Shown here: positions 1 through 7,020 of the stretch, piece after piece
Layout: every line of letters begins with the position of its first letter
How positions within the stretch are numbered: position 1 is the stretch's first letter
Assembly: GCA_958354085.1 (NCBI GenBank)
Contig: CATWUX010000025.1
Span: 1 to 21,434 of the forward strand
DNA: 21,434 nucleotides
From: an uncultured Oscillospiraceae bacterium
Lineage (GTDB): Bacteria > Bacillota > Clostridia > Oscillospirales > Acutalibacteraceae
Direction: 5' to 3'
Position numbers and translations under genes: made by a program
The notes under the pieces: generated by a model
Database searches by the model: none
What the model was told of the DNA's origin: nothing
Seen by the model: the letters and a program-made list of their open reading frames with translations, nothing else

Positions 1-339
1 AAAGAGATGACCGAGACCGTGTTTGCGCAGGCGCGTGAGCGGCTGCTCGCCTATACCGCTACGCCCGCGTACGCCGAGTGGCTGCGGGAATCCATGACGG
101 CGCTTGCGGCGCAGATGCCTGCCGAGGGCACCGTGTATGAGCTGTGTGCGCGGGATGCGGCGCAGATGGAAGCGTTTTGCCCTGCCGGCAGTTCGCTGAA
201 AACAGCGGAGGACATTCAGCTGGGCGGTATCCGCGCGGTCAACGCCGCGGCCGGTCTGCTGGCGGACGATACGCTGGATACGCGGCTGGATACGCAGCGC
301 GAATGGTTTACCGGTGAATCCGGCCTGACCATCGCATAA
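1..339 (+). CDS. ntpE: V/A-type ATP synthase subunit E, C-terminal part (5' end outside window)
   Basis: The reading frame is open from the first base (AAA GAG before the first ATG at 7), so this is most likely the C-terminal part of a gene that begins upstream. Subunit E is a peripheral stalk (stator) protein that links the catalytic A3B3 head to the membrane sector of V/A-type ATPases. The C-terminal pattern (a Leu-Gly-Gly turn near residue 71, then an Asn plus a DTLDTRLD segment near residues 88-95) fits the end of the family, where a 'dntle-RL' motif precedes the last helix. The position directly before subunits A, B and D supports the call. Sequence similarity for subunit E is usually low, so context carries much of the weight. 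A gap of 37 bp separates it from subunit A. Confidence 0.8.
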   Translation, partial: KEMTETVFAQARERLLAYTATPAYAEWLRESMTALAAQMPAEGTVYELCARDAAQMEAFCPAGSSLKTAEDIQLGGIRAVNAAAGLLADDTLDTRLDTQREWFTGESGLTIA

Positions 340-376
340 TCTGCCGGCGGCTTTTGTACATTAAACCGGAAAGGGC

Positions 377-2143
377 ATGGTACCTAGCATGAACAATTGC
401 ATTTACGGCATCAACGGCCCGGTCGTGACGCTGCGCGGGAACACCGGTCTGTCTATGATGGAAATGGTTTTGGTGGGCAACGAAAAGCTGGTCGGCGAGG
501 TCATCGGCATCAACGATACGCAGACCACCATTCAGGTATATGAAAACACCACCGGGCTGCGTCCCGGCGAGCCGGTTTTTGCGACCGGCGGCCCGTTGTG
601 CGCAACGCTCGGCCCGGGTATTTTGGATAATATTTTCGACGGTATCGAACGCCCGCTGAAGGCTATCGAACAGCAGTCGGGCGATTTCATCAGCCGCGGA
701 CTCAGCGTGTCGGCGCTGGACGAGGAACGGCTGTGGGACGTGACGGTGACGGTCGCCGTAGGTGACCGCCTGTCCGGCGGGCAGATTTATGCCACCTGCC
801 CCGAAACCGCGATTATTACGCATAAATGCATGGTGCCGCCTGCGCTGTCCGGTGTGGTGACCGCGGTGCAGCCGAGCGGACAGTACCATTTGCGGGATAC
901 GGTCGTGACGCTGACGGATGACGCGGGGCGCGAGCATATGCTGACGCTTTGCCAGCAGTGGCCGATCCGTACGCCGCGTCCGGTGGCGGAACGCCTGTAC
1001 GCCGATACGCCGCTGATCACCGGTCAGCGCGTCATCGACACGCTGTTTCCGCTTGCCAAGGGCGGCACGGCGGCGATCCCCGGCGGCTTCGGCACCGGCA
1101 AGACCATGACGCAGCACCAGCTGGCAAAATGGTGCGATGCGGACATCATTGTTTACGTCGGCTGCGGCGAGCGCGGCAACGAAATGTCGCAGGTGCTGGA
1201 GGAATTTTCCGGTCTGATCGACCCGAAATCCGGCCGTCCCATGACCGACCGCACCACGCTGATCGCCAACACCTCCAATATGCCGGTGGCGGCGCGGGAA
1301 GCGTCCATCTACACCGGTATCACGCTGGCGGAATATTACCGCGACATGGGCTACCACGTGGCGATCATGGCGGATTCCACCTCCCGGTGGGCGGAGGCAC
1401 TGCGCGAAATTTCCGGCCGTCTGGAGGAAATGCCCGCCGAAGAGGGCTTCCCGGCCTATCTGCCGTCCCGCCTGTCGCAGTTCTATGAGCGGGCCTGCAT
1501 GGCGAAAACGCTGTGCGGCGAGCCGGGCAGCGTCACGATTATCGGCGCGGTATCGCCGCAGGGCAGCGATTTCTCCGAGCCGGTCACTCAGAATACCAAA
1601 CGCTTTACCCGCTGTTTCTGGGCGCTGGATAAAGCGCTTGCCTATGCGCGGCATTATCCCGCCATCAACTGGACGTCCAGCTACAGCGAGTATCTGGGCG
1701 ATCTCAGCGCCTGGTACGCCAAAAACGTGGGCGAGGATTTTCTTGCCTGCCGCACCCAGATTGCGCAGCTGCTGCAAGAGGAAAATAAGCTCATGGAGAT
1801 CGTGAAGCTGATCGGTGCGGACGTGCTGCCGGACGATCAGAAGCTGGTGATCGAGACCGCCCGCGTGATCCGCGTCGGCTTTTTGCAGCAAAACGCCTAT
1901 CACAAGGACGATACTTATGTGCCGCTTGAAAAGCAGCTGAAAATGATGCGGGTGCTGCTGCATCTGCACCGCAGTGCGCAGGCGCTGGTCGCGGCGTCGG
2001 TGCCGCTGAACCGGATTCTGGAGCTGGGGCTGTTTGATAAGGTCGTGCGTATCAAATACGATGTGCCAAACGACAATCTGGCCATGCTGGACGAGTATTT
2101 TGCCGAGATTGACCGCACGCTGGCGACGCTTGTCACCGCCTGA
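377..2143 (+). CDS. ntpA: V/A-type ATP synthase catalytic subunit A
   Basis: Catalytic, nucleotide-binding subunit of the V/A-type ATPase head. It couples ATP hydrolysis or synthesis to H+ or Na+ transport through the membrane sector. About 588 residues is the normal length. Visible motifs are the beta-barrel N-terminus (YGINGPVV), the family-specific non-homologous insert region (about residues 110-200), the P-loop GGFGTGKT near residue 235, and the conserved DSTSRWAEALREISGRLEE segment with the following EGFPAYLPSRL. The start is ambiguous. ATG 377 has GGA 6 nt upstream. ATG 389 gives the more typical N-terminus (MNNCIYGINGPVV) but lies 13 nt from the GGAAAGGG. It is co-transcribed with B and D. 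Confidence 0.97.
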   Translation: MVPSMNNCIYGINGPVVTLRGNTGLSMMEMVLVGNEKLVGEVIGINDTQTTIQVYENTTGLRPGEPVFATGGPLCATLGPGILDNIFDGIERPLKAIEQQSGDFISRGLSVSALDEERLWDVTVTVAVGDRLSGGQIYATCPETAIITHKCMVPPALSGVVTAVQPSGQYHLRDTVVTLTDDAGREHMLTLCQQWPIRTPRPVAERLYADTPLITGQRVIDTLFPLAKGGTAAIPGGFGTGKTMTQHQLAKWCDADIIVYVGCGERGNEMSQVLEEFSGLIDPKSGRPMTDRTTLIANTSNMPVAAREASIYTGITLAEYYRDMGYHVAIMADSTSRWAEALREISGRLEEMPAEEGFPAYLPSRLSQFYERACMAKTLCGEPGSVTIIGAVSPQGSDFSEPVTQNTKRFTRCFWALDKALAYARHYPAINWTSSYSEYLGDLSAWYAKNVGEDFLACRTQIAQLLQEENKLMEIVKLIGADVLPDDQKLVIETARVIRVGFLQQNAYHKDDTYVPLEKQLKMMRVLLHLHRSAQALVAASVPLNRILELGLFDKVVRIKYDVPNDNLAMLDEYFAEIDRTLATLVTA

Positions 2144-2170
2144 GTTCGGCTTGGAAGGAGACGACCCCCT

Positions 2171-3577
2171 ATGGTAATTGAATATATCGGCGTCAAGGAA
2201 ATCAACGGCTCTTTGATCGTGCTGGATGGCGTCAAGGATGCGTTTTTTGAGGAGACCGTCACCATCCGTCTGGACGACGGCACCGAACGCGCCGGCCGTA
2301 TCGTGCAGCAGGAGGGCGACCGGGCCGTGATTCAGGTGTTTGAAGGCACCAACGGGATCGCGCTGGGCAACACCCGCACGCGGCTGCAGGGACATCCCGT
2401 GGAGATGCCGCTGTCGCCGGAGCTGCTGGGACGTATTTTTGACGGCGCCGGGCGTCCCGCGGACGGGCTGGGCGATATTTTCCCGGTCGTTCGCCGCAAC
2501 ATCAACGGCACCGCGATCAACCCGGTTTCCCGCGTGTATCCGCGTAACTATATCGCGACCGGCATTTCCTCCATCGATTGCATGATGACGCTTATCCGCG
2601 GACAGAAGCTGCCGATTTTCTCCGGCTCCGGCATGCGCCATAACGAGCTGGCGGCGCAGATTGTGCGGCAGGCGAAAATCGCGGATGAAAACGGCGCGGA
2701 TTTTGCCATCGTGTTTGCCGCGATGGGCGTCAAGAACGACGTCGCGGACTATTTTCGCCGCAGCTTTGAGGAAAGCGGCGTGCTTGGACGGGTGTCGATG
2801 TTCCTCAACCTGTCCAATGACCCGATCGTCGAGCGTATCCTCACCCCCCGCTGCGCGCTGACGGCGGCGGAGTATCTCGCGTTTGACTGCGGGATGCACA
2901 TTCTGGTCATCATGACCGACATGACCTCGTATGCGGAGGCGTGCCGTGAATTTTCGGCGTCCAAGGGCGAGATCCCCGGCCGAAAAGGCTATCCGGGCTA
3001 TTTGTATTCCGATCTGGCGTCGCTGTATGAGCGCGCGGGCATGATCAAGGGGAGCAGCGGTTCGGTTACGCAGATCCCGATTTTGACCATGCCCAACGAC
3101 GATATTACCCATCCGGTGCCGGATCTAACCGGCTATATCACCGAGGGCCAGATCGTGCTGGACCGCTCGCTGGACAACAGTGGGATCTATCCGCCGGTTT
3201 CGGTGCTGCCGTCGCTGTCCCGCCTGATGAAAGACGGAATCGGCGAGGGCTTTACCCGCGCTGACCACGCGGCGGTGTCCAACCAGCTGTTCGCGTGCTA
3301 TGCGCGGGTGCAGGAGGCGCGTTCGCTCGCGTCGGTTATCGGCGAGGAGGAGCTGTCGCCGAACGACAAAAAGCTGCTGCGTTTCGGCCAGCTGTTCGAT
3401 CAGCACTATATCAACCAGGGCTTTGAAGAAAACCGCACCATCGATCAGACGCTGGATCTGGGCTGGCGCCTGCTGTCCACGCTGCCGCGCGAGGAGCTGG
3501 ATCGTGTGGATGACAAGACGCTTGAGCAGTTCTATCATCCCGAAACCGCCGCCGACACAGTGTCCGCCGCGGTGTAA
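2171..3577 (+). CDS. ntpB: V/A-type ATP synthase regulatory subunit B
   Basis: Non-catalytic subunit that alternates with subunit A in the hexameric head and completes the nucleotide sites at the A/B interfaces. The 468-residue length is normal. The segment LPIFSGSGMRHNELAAQI (about residues 149-166) stands where a P-loop would be and is the degenerate, non-catalytic form typical of B subunits. SVLPSLSRLMKDGIG near residue 346 is another family hallmark. A clear ribosome binding site (AAGGAG) lies about 12 nt before ATG 2171. The gene starts 27 bp after subunit A and ends 17 bp before subunit D, as expected for a single operon. Confidence 0.97.
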   Translation: MVIEYIGVKEINGSLIVLDGVKDAFFEETVTIRLDDGTERAGRIVQQEGDRAVIQVFEGTNGIALGNTRTRLQGHPVEMPLSPELLGRIFDGAGRPADGLGDIFPVVRRNINGTAINPVSRVYPRNYIATGISSIDCMMTLIRGQKLPIFSGSGMRHNELAAQIVRQAKIADENGADFAIVFAAMGVKNDVADYFRRSFEESGVLGRVSMFLNLSNDPIVERILTPRCALTAAEYLAFDCGMHILVIMTDMTSYAEACREFSASKGEIPGRKGYPGYLYSDLASLYERAGMIKGSSGSVTQIPILTMPNDDITHPVPDLTGYITEGQIVLDRSLDNSGIYPPVSVLPSLSRLMKDGIGEGFTRADHAAVSNQLFACYARVQEARSLASVIGEEELSPNDKKLLRFGQLFDQHYINQGFEENRTIDQTLDLGWRLLSTLPREELDRVDDKTLEQFYHPETAADTVSAAV

Positions 3578-3594
3578 AAAGGAGGCGAAGCCAC

Positions 3595-4233
3595 TTGGCA
3601 GAACAGGTGTTTCCCACCAAAGGCAATTTGATCAACACGAAAAAATCGCTGGATCTGGCCAAGGTGGGCTTTGAATTGCTGGATCGCAAGCGCAACATTA
3701 TCGTGCGCGAAATGATGGCGCTCATCGACCGCGCCACCGCGATTCAAGGAAAAATCGACGCGTGCTACGCGCAGGCGTATCTGGCGCTGCAGCGGGCGAA
3801 TGTGGCGCACGGCGTATGCGAGGCGATCGCGGACGCGGTGCCGATCGAAAACGGGCTGTCCCTGCACAGCCGCAGCGTTATGGGCGTAGAAATTCCGATT
3901 GTAACGCTGGATCCGCAGCCGGTCACGCTGTCCTATGGCTTTATGTCCTCCAGTTCGCTGGTGGACGAGGCGTACATCAAGTTTGATTTGGTGAAGAAGC
4001 TGACCGCCGAGCTGGCGGAGGTGGAAAACAGCGTTTACCGGCTGGCGACGGCGGTGAATAAGACGCAAAAACGCGCCAACGCGCTGAAAAACATCATCAT
4101 TCCGCGGCTGACCGATACGGTGAAGTACATCACCAATTCGCTTGAGGAAAAGGAACGCGAGGATTTCTCCCGTCTCAAGGTCATCAAGGCGCAGAAAAAT
4201 GCCAAAGCGGCGCAGGCCGCCCGGCAGTCATAA
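3595..4233 (+). CDS. ntpD: V/A-type ATP synthase subunit D (central rotor stalk)
   Basis: Central shaft subunit that rotates inside the A3B3 head, functionally like gamma of F-type ATPases. The 212-residue protein has the family N-terminus (MAEQVFPTKGNLINTKKSL) and two long coiled-coil helices at the N- and C-terminal ends (about 10-60 and 140-205). The start is a TTG at 3595: GGAGG (3581-3585) sits 9 nt upstream, and the frame gives the exact conserved N-terminus. The lysine-rich, alanine-rich C-terminus is normal. It is the last gene of the ATPase operon; a strong terminator begins one base after its stop codon. Confidence 0.96.
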   Translation: MAEQVFPTKGNLINTKKSLDLAKVGFELLDRKRNIIVREMMALIDRATAIQGKIDACYAQAYLALQRANVAHGVCEAIADAVPIENGLSLHSRSVMGVEIPIVTLDPQPVTLSYGFMSSSSLVDEAYIKFDLVKKLTAELAEVENSVYRLATAVNKTQKRANALKNIIIPRLTDTVKYITNSLEEKEREDFSRLKVIKAQKNAKAAQAARQS

Positions 4234-4272
4234 GAAACCCTCCCGAAAAGGTTGGCTTTTCGGGAGGGTTTC
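4234..4272 (+). terminator. Intrinsic terminator of the V/A-type ATPase operon
   Basis: Perfect 17-bp stem (4234-4250 with 4256-4272) and a 5-nt GTTGG loop, beginning right after the stop codon of subunit D. No long T-run follows, but the 3' arm carries GGGTTTC. A promoter for the next gene overlaps its 3' arm. Confidence 0.8.
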
Positions 4273-4281
4273 TGCTATAAT
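4252..4281 (+). promoter_or_regulatory. SigA-type promoter embedded in the ATPase terminator
   Basis: TTGGCT (4252-4257), an 18-bp spacer and a perfect TATAAT (4276-4281). The -35 lies in the loop and 3' arm of the preceding terminator hairpin. It would drive the membrane protein gene starting at 4330. Confidence 0.55.
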
Positions 4282-4329
4282 GGGATAGAAATGAATTTTG
4301 AATGTAATCAAAAAGGCGGAGGGAGAAGC

Positions 4330-4740
4330 ATGATCGAATTTTTAACCAATCATCAGTGGGTGAGTTTTCTGTTTTGCTCGGTCATTTCAGCGGTTTTCTG
4401 TTTTATACCGGTTCCGCTGACCGCATGGTTGTTTAAGCCGATGCGCGGGCAGCAAAAGCCGTATTGGTTGTACGGTCTGCTGGCGGCTCTGCCTTTTTGC
4501 ATCGTGCTGCCCTTGTTAATTCGCCTTGGCCGCAACGGGATCGGCGCGGCTATCGCGTTTGCGGTATGTACCATTGGTTTTGCTGCTGTCGAGTTTTTTG
4601 TGCTGCGCAAGGGCGCAAAAAACGTGCGCCGGTTGCTCGCTGCACTCGTCGTGCAATGGGTGCTGATTTTACTCTTTTATAACCTATCCCAAATTGCCTT
4701 GCGGTTGTTTTTTACCGCTATGATGCGGTATCGTCCATAA
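4330..4740 (+). CDS. Small four-helix membrane protein, function unknown
   Basis: I do not recognise a family. The 136-residue protein has about four hydrophobic segments (roughly residues 11-35, 47-66, 71-93 and 102-128) separated by short Arg/Lys-rich loops, so it is almost certainly an integral inner-membrane protein with no large soluble domain. The ATG at 4330 is preferred over the in-frame upstream ATG codons because GGCGGAGGGAG lies just upstream with suitable spacing and the upstream stretch overlaps the promoter and terminator. It has its own promoter at 4252-4281, so it is probably not part of the ATPase operon despite the same direction. A weak inverted repeat at about 4746-4778 (TGCC ... 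GGCA followed by TTTTT) may terminate it. Confidence 0.75.
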   Translation: MIEFLTNHQWVSFLFCSVISAVFCFIPVPLTAWLFKPMRGQQKPYWLYGLLAALPFCIVLPLLIRLGRNGIGAAIAFAVCTIGFAAVEFFVLRKGAKNVRRLLAALVVQWVLILLFYNLSQIALRLFFTAMMRYRP

Positions 4741-4803
4741 CACTTAAAAAACTGCCTTCGCAAAATTTCGGGCAATTTTTCAATCAGATTTTAGTATAAA
4801 CAC

Positions 4804-4834
4804 AAAACGGGTTGATTTTGAATCAACCCGTTTT
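4804..4834. terminator. Bidirectional terminator between convergent genes
   Basis: Perfect 14-bp stem AAAACGGGTTGATT (4804-4817) with its complement (4821-4834) around a TTG loop. A-tract and T-tract at the ends make it work on both strands. It sits between the convergent membrane protein gene and the leftward unknown operon, 3 bp from the latter's stop codon. Confidence 0.85.
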
Positions 4835-4837
4835 GGA

Positions 4838-5176
4838 TTACATCGCCAGATAAACAAGCGCGAAAATCAGCTCCTGCGGCGCCTTGTTTTTCACCAGCAG
4901 GAACGCCAGCAAAAGTAGCAGCAGCCGTTCCTTATCCTCCAACAGACCGGAAAGCCAGCCGTCGGATTTCTCGTTTGCGGAGGCTGGCGGAGCGGCGGGC
5001 GGTCTGTGCGGCGGCTGCACGGCGGGAGGCGGCGGCTTGGCGGCCGCCAGTGTTTGAGCCGTCCGCCCGAGGGGCGGGTGCTCTCGTACCAGTTGGCGGG
5101 CGTGCTCCTGCATACGCTGTACCCGCTGCGCCGCCTCTTGCTGCATACGAAAGACAGAATCCTCCACCTCTATCAC
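4838..5176 (-). CDS. Unknown protein: coiled coil, proline-rich linker, hydrophobic C-terminus
   Basis: Family not recognised. The 112-residue product has three parts: a charged, probably helical N-terminus (about 1-35, rich in Gln, Arg and Glu); a Pro/Ala-rich low-complexity linker (about 36-70); and a C-terminal hydrophobic stretch (about 84-98, LLLLLLAFLLV) with a second one at the very end. This suggests a tail-anchored or membrane-associated protein. The start is uncertain: GTG 5176 abuts AAAAGG, while GTG 5167 is better spaced from AAGGGTGA and ATG 5146 is also possible. It is the last of three leftward small genes and ends at a bidirectional terminator, so it is probably co-transcribed with the two genes upstream. 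Confidence 0.65.
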   Translation of the reverse strand: MIEVEDSVFRMQQEAAQRVQRMQEHARQLVREHPPLGRTAQTLAAAKPPPPAVQPPHRPPAAPPASANEKSDGWLSGLLEDKERLLLLLLAFLLVKNKAPQELIFALVYLAM

Positions 5177-5229
5177 CCTTTTCCCGATTGATAATGGTTT
5201 TTCCGCCTATGACGGCGGATTGCACACGC

Positions 5230-5664
5230 CTAAAAAAGTTCTTTGTCCTGCAGCAGCGGCAGGAGCTTCATCAGCCGCATCATTTGGATGGTATCGTCCA
5301 GCCGCTTTTCCCGTTCACCGTGCAGATAGGGACGCAGGGCTTTGAGCAGGACGGTATTCTCATCATCCCGGTTGAAATTGGCGATCATCGGCGCCAGCTT
5401 GGCGATCATGCGCAGATCCGGCAGGCCGCTGTCGCCGCTGTGTTCTTTTTTGGGGCTGCCGCCCATCGCCGGCGCCAGCGTTTGCAGCAGCTCCTGCAGA
5501 TTGGCCCCCGAATCCGACGCGCTGTCTCCGTCGCTTTCCGCGTCGCCGCTATCGGGCTCGGCGTTGTTCCCGTTCAGGCCGAGCGAGGACAAGGCCGATT
5601 GCAATTTTTCCATGCTGCCGGGCTTATTCAGCAGTTCGCTCAGCTTGTTTGTCAGATCGTCCAT
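5230..5664 (-). CDS. Uncharacterised conserved-looking protein with acidic low-complexity centre
   Basis: A 144-residue protein of unknown function. The N-terminal helix (residues 1-30) is followed by a Gly/Ser/Asp/Glu-rich low-complexity stretch (about 32-55), a short helix with a LAPAM motif, and a C-terminal helical region whose pattern (LLKALRPYL, then DDTIQMMRLMKLLPLL) I recall from uncharacterised clostridial proteins. No catalytic motif or membrane segment is visible. ATG 5664 is chosen because AGGTGGAG lies just upstream; an in-frame GTG at 5673 is the alternative. It sits between two other small unknown genes in the same direction, with gaps of 53 and 87 bp, so a shared transcript is likely. 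Confidence 0.75.
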   Translation of the reverse strand: MDDLTNKLSELLNKPGSMEKLQSALSSLGLNGNNAEPDSGDAESDGDSASDSGANLQELLQTLAPAMGGSPKKEHSGDSGLPDLRMIAKLAPMIANFNRDDENTVLLKALRPYLHGEREKRLDDTIQMMRLMKLLPLLQDKELF

Positions 5665-5751
5665 ACGCTCCACCTGCCCTTCCGAAAAGCTGCCGGTTTA
5701 TTTTTCTGAGGAAGCATCGGGGCCGGCGGATCGGCTTTTCGCCGTGCGCCC

Positions 5752-6018
5752 TCAGCGATCGGTTTTGCGGTTATTTTTCAGCAGCTGCTGAATCAACTGC
5801 TGGGCTTCCGGCGAGCTCAAAAGCTGCTCCGCTTTCTTTTTATCCTTGGCCATTGCCTGAACTTTCGCCGCGGTGTCCGCCGGCATATTTTTGGTCAGAG
5901 AATCGAGACGGCCCGCCTGAACGGTTTTCGACAGCTGTTCGGGGGTCGTTCCCAGCTGCTGACTGGCATACTTCAGCAATGCGTCCATTTGTTGCGGTGT
6001 GATATTCGGTTCGTTCAT
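5752..6018 (-). CDS. Uncharacterised 88-residue helical protein
   Basis: Family not recognised; likely first gene of the leftward trio of unknowns. The product is a small soluble, mostly helical protein rich in Gln, Ala and Lys. It has a pattern of two short repeats that resemble each other (LLKYASQQLGTTPEQL near 14-29, and LLSSPEAQQLIQQLLKN near 66-82), both ending in amphipathic helices. No transmembrane segment or signal peptide is present. ATG 6018 is preferred because AAAGGGTGG is 11 nt upstream; the in-frame GTG at 6033 overlaps that ribosome binding site. The divergent phosphoesterase gene begins 133 bp away, so the intergenic region probably carries promoters for both directions. Confidence 0.7.
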   Translation of the reverse strand: MNEPNITPQQMDALLKYASQQLGTTPEQLSKTVQAGRLDSLTKNMPADTAAKVQAMAKDKKKAEQLLSSPEAQQLIQQLLKNNRKTDR

Positions 6019-6039
6019 AATTGTATATTCCACCCTTTC

Positions 6040-6070
6040 TTGACAGCACCGGTTTGTGCTATACTATAAT
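6040..6070 (+). promoter_or_regulatory. Promoter of the YfcE-like phosphoesterase gene
   Basis: TTGACA (6040-6045) followed by overlapping -10 candidates: TATACT (6060-6065, with an extended TG at 6057-6058, spacer 14) and TATAAT (6065-6070, spacer 19). Neither spacing is ideal, so which is used is unclear. It predicts a leader of about 75 nt. Confidence 0.55.
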
Positions 6071-6151
6071 ATGAATGGCTTGCGCAGGATATGATGTTTT
6101 GCGGGAAAGAAAATGCGGCTTTGAAGCGGTTTTAGAGGGAGGATAATCAAA

Positions 6152-6625
6152 ATGCGTATACTGGTTTTGTCGGATAGTCACGGGCAGGCGGGCGCTGTTT
6201 TCCGCGCGGTGGAGGCGCAGCCGACGGCACGGGTTATTATCCATCTGGGAGACGGTGCGCGGGAGGCGGCGGAGATCACCGACCGTTATCCCGACCGCAC
6301 GGTATACAGTGTGCAGGGAAACTGCGATGCGGTGTACGGCAGCACGCTGCGCCCTTATCAGGAGGAAACGCTGGGCGGCAAACGCTTTTTCTTCACGCAC
6401 GGTCATCTCTTCGGGGTGAAAACCGATCGTTACCGGCTGGAATGTGCTGCGCGGGAGCGGCAGGCCGATATTGTGCTGTTCGGTCATACGCATGTGGCGC
6501 TGACGGATTATGCCGACGGGCTGTACAGCCTCAATCCCGGCAGCTTGGCATACAGCGGCACCTATGGACTCGTGGATATTACACCGGCGGGCGTTGTGCT
6601 GAACGTGGTGGAGAATCGACGCTGA
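6152..6625 (+). CDS. yfcE: Metallophosphoesterase of the YfcE/MJ0936 family
   Basis: A 157-residue calcineurin-like phosphodiesterase, the usual size for the YfcE/YsnB family. These cytosolic enzymes bind two metal ions and hydrolyse phosphodiester bonds; physiological substrates are mostly unknown. All metal-ligand motifs are present: D8-x-H10, G33-D34, G56-N57-C58-D59, H83 in THGH, and G111-H112-T113-H114. The start at 6152 follows GGGAGGATAATCAAA, a good ribosome binding site. The gene stands alone: a divergent operon of unknowns lies upstream, and downstream are a 51-bp palindrome and a non-coding gap. Confidence in the family is high; confidence in a cellular role is low. Confidence 0.93.
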   Translation: MRILVLSDSHGQAGAVFRAVEAQPTARVIIHLGDGAREAAEITDRYPDRTVYSVQGNCDAVYGSTLRPYQEETLGGKRFFFTHGHLFGVKTDRYRLECAARERQADIVLFGHTHVALTDYADGLYSLNPGSLAYSGTYGLVDITPAGVVLNVVENRR

Positions 6626-6722
6626 CAAATACAGGCGCACTGTCAGTATATGCACCGGACCGCTTTTGGATGGCTGCTTTTTTCAGCAGAGCCACATACG
6701 GAATGTATATATACTTTCTATA

Positions 6723-6773
6723 TTTACAAACAGTAATCGTCCCTTGCCGCAAGGGACGATTACTGTTTGTAAA
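6723..6773. repeat. 51-bp near-perfect palindrome, probable terminator
   Basis: Two perfect 25-bp arms (6723-6747 and 6749-6773) around a single base. RNA from either strand would fold into a very long hairpin. It lies about 100 bp after the phosphoesterase gene and may terminate it; the 3' arm ends in GTTTGTAAA, so the U-tract is poor. It could equally be a remnant of a small inverted-repeat element. No target duplication is visible. Confidence 0.7.
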
Positions 6774-6792
6774 ATGACTTATTCACTCTTTT

Positions 6793-6822
6793 TGTGGAAA
6801 ACTCGGTTGAAAGTGTGGATAA
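6793..6822 (-). promoter_or_regulatory. Pair of DnaA-box-like sequences
   Basis: TGTGGATAA (6814-6822) is the exact complement of the consensus DnaA box TTATCCACA. TGTGGAAAA (6793-6801) differs at one position. The two start 21 bp apart, about two helical turns, so both face the same side of the helix. No dnaA gene is near, so this is not recognisably oriC. Confidence 0.4.
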
Positions 6823-6971
6823 GTGGCGGAATACCGCCGATTTTTAAAAAAGTCAGGTCGTGGAAATTTCTTTTTTCGTTCGGTTTGTGATACAAATGGT
6901 TGAATTTTCACAGGAGGCGGCCGCAGCTGACGCGCCCATATCGATTTTCCTTCTCTGTTTGACAACAGAAA

Positions 6972-6998
6972 AGCCTTGAAAGTCGTGCTTTCAAGGCT
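6972..6998 (-). terminator. Terminator of the HD-domain gene
   Basis: Perfect 11-bp stem AGCCTTGAAAG (6972-6982) with its complement (6988-6998), 5-nt loop. On the minus strand it is followed by TTTTC. It lies 22 bp past the stop codon of the HD gene. Confidence 0.85.
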
Positions 6999-7020
6999 CG
7001 CAGAACAGGACGGTATGTTT

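Larger units (their letters stand above)
6626..7020. other. Non-coding gap with palindrome and DnaA-box-like sites
   Basis: No convincing gene in this 395-bp stretch. Short open frames lack ribosome binding sites and family resemblance. It holds the 51-bp palindrome (6723-6773), two DnaA-box-like 9-mers (TGTGGAAAA at 6793-6801 and TGTGGATAA at 6814-6822), a small GGCGG/CCGCC hairpin (6825-6838) followed by GATTTTT, and the terminator of the leftward HD gene. Confidence 0.6.

Noticed and set aside
308..3112. A 934-codon open frame on the minus strand across the ATPase genes
   Set aside because: It lies antisense to strongly conserved subunits A and B. Its composition (many His, Arg and Gln) is the typical mirror of GC-rich coding sequence, and no family motif is seen.
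2171..3577. Loss of the Walker A motif as a defect in subunit B
   Set aside because: Non-catalytic B subunits of V/A-type ATPases normally lack a functional P-loop; this is the expected form.
6793..6822. The chromosomal origin (oriC)
   Set aside because: Only two boxes, no AT-rich unwinding region, and no dnaA, dnaN or rpmH genes nearby.
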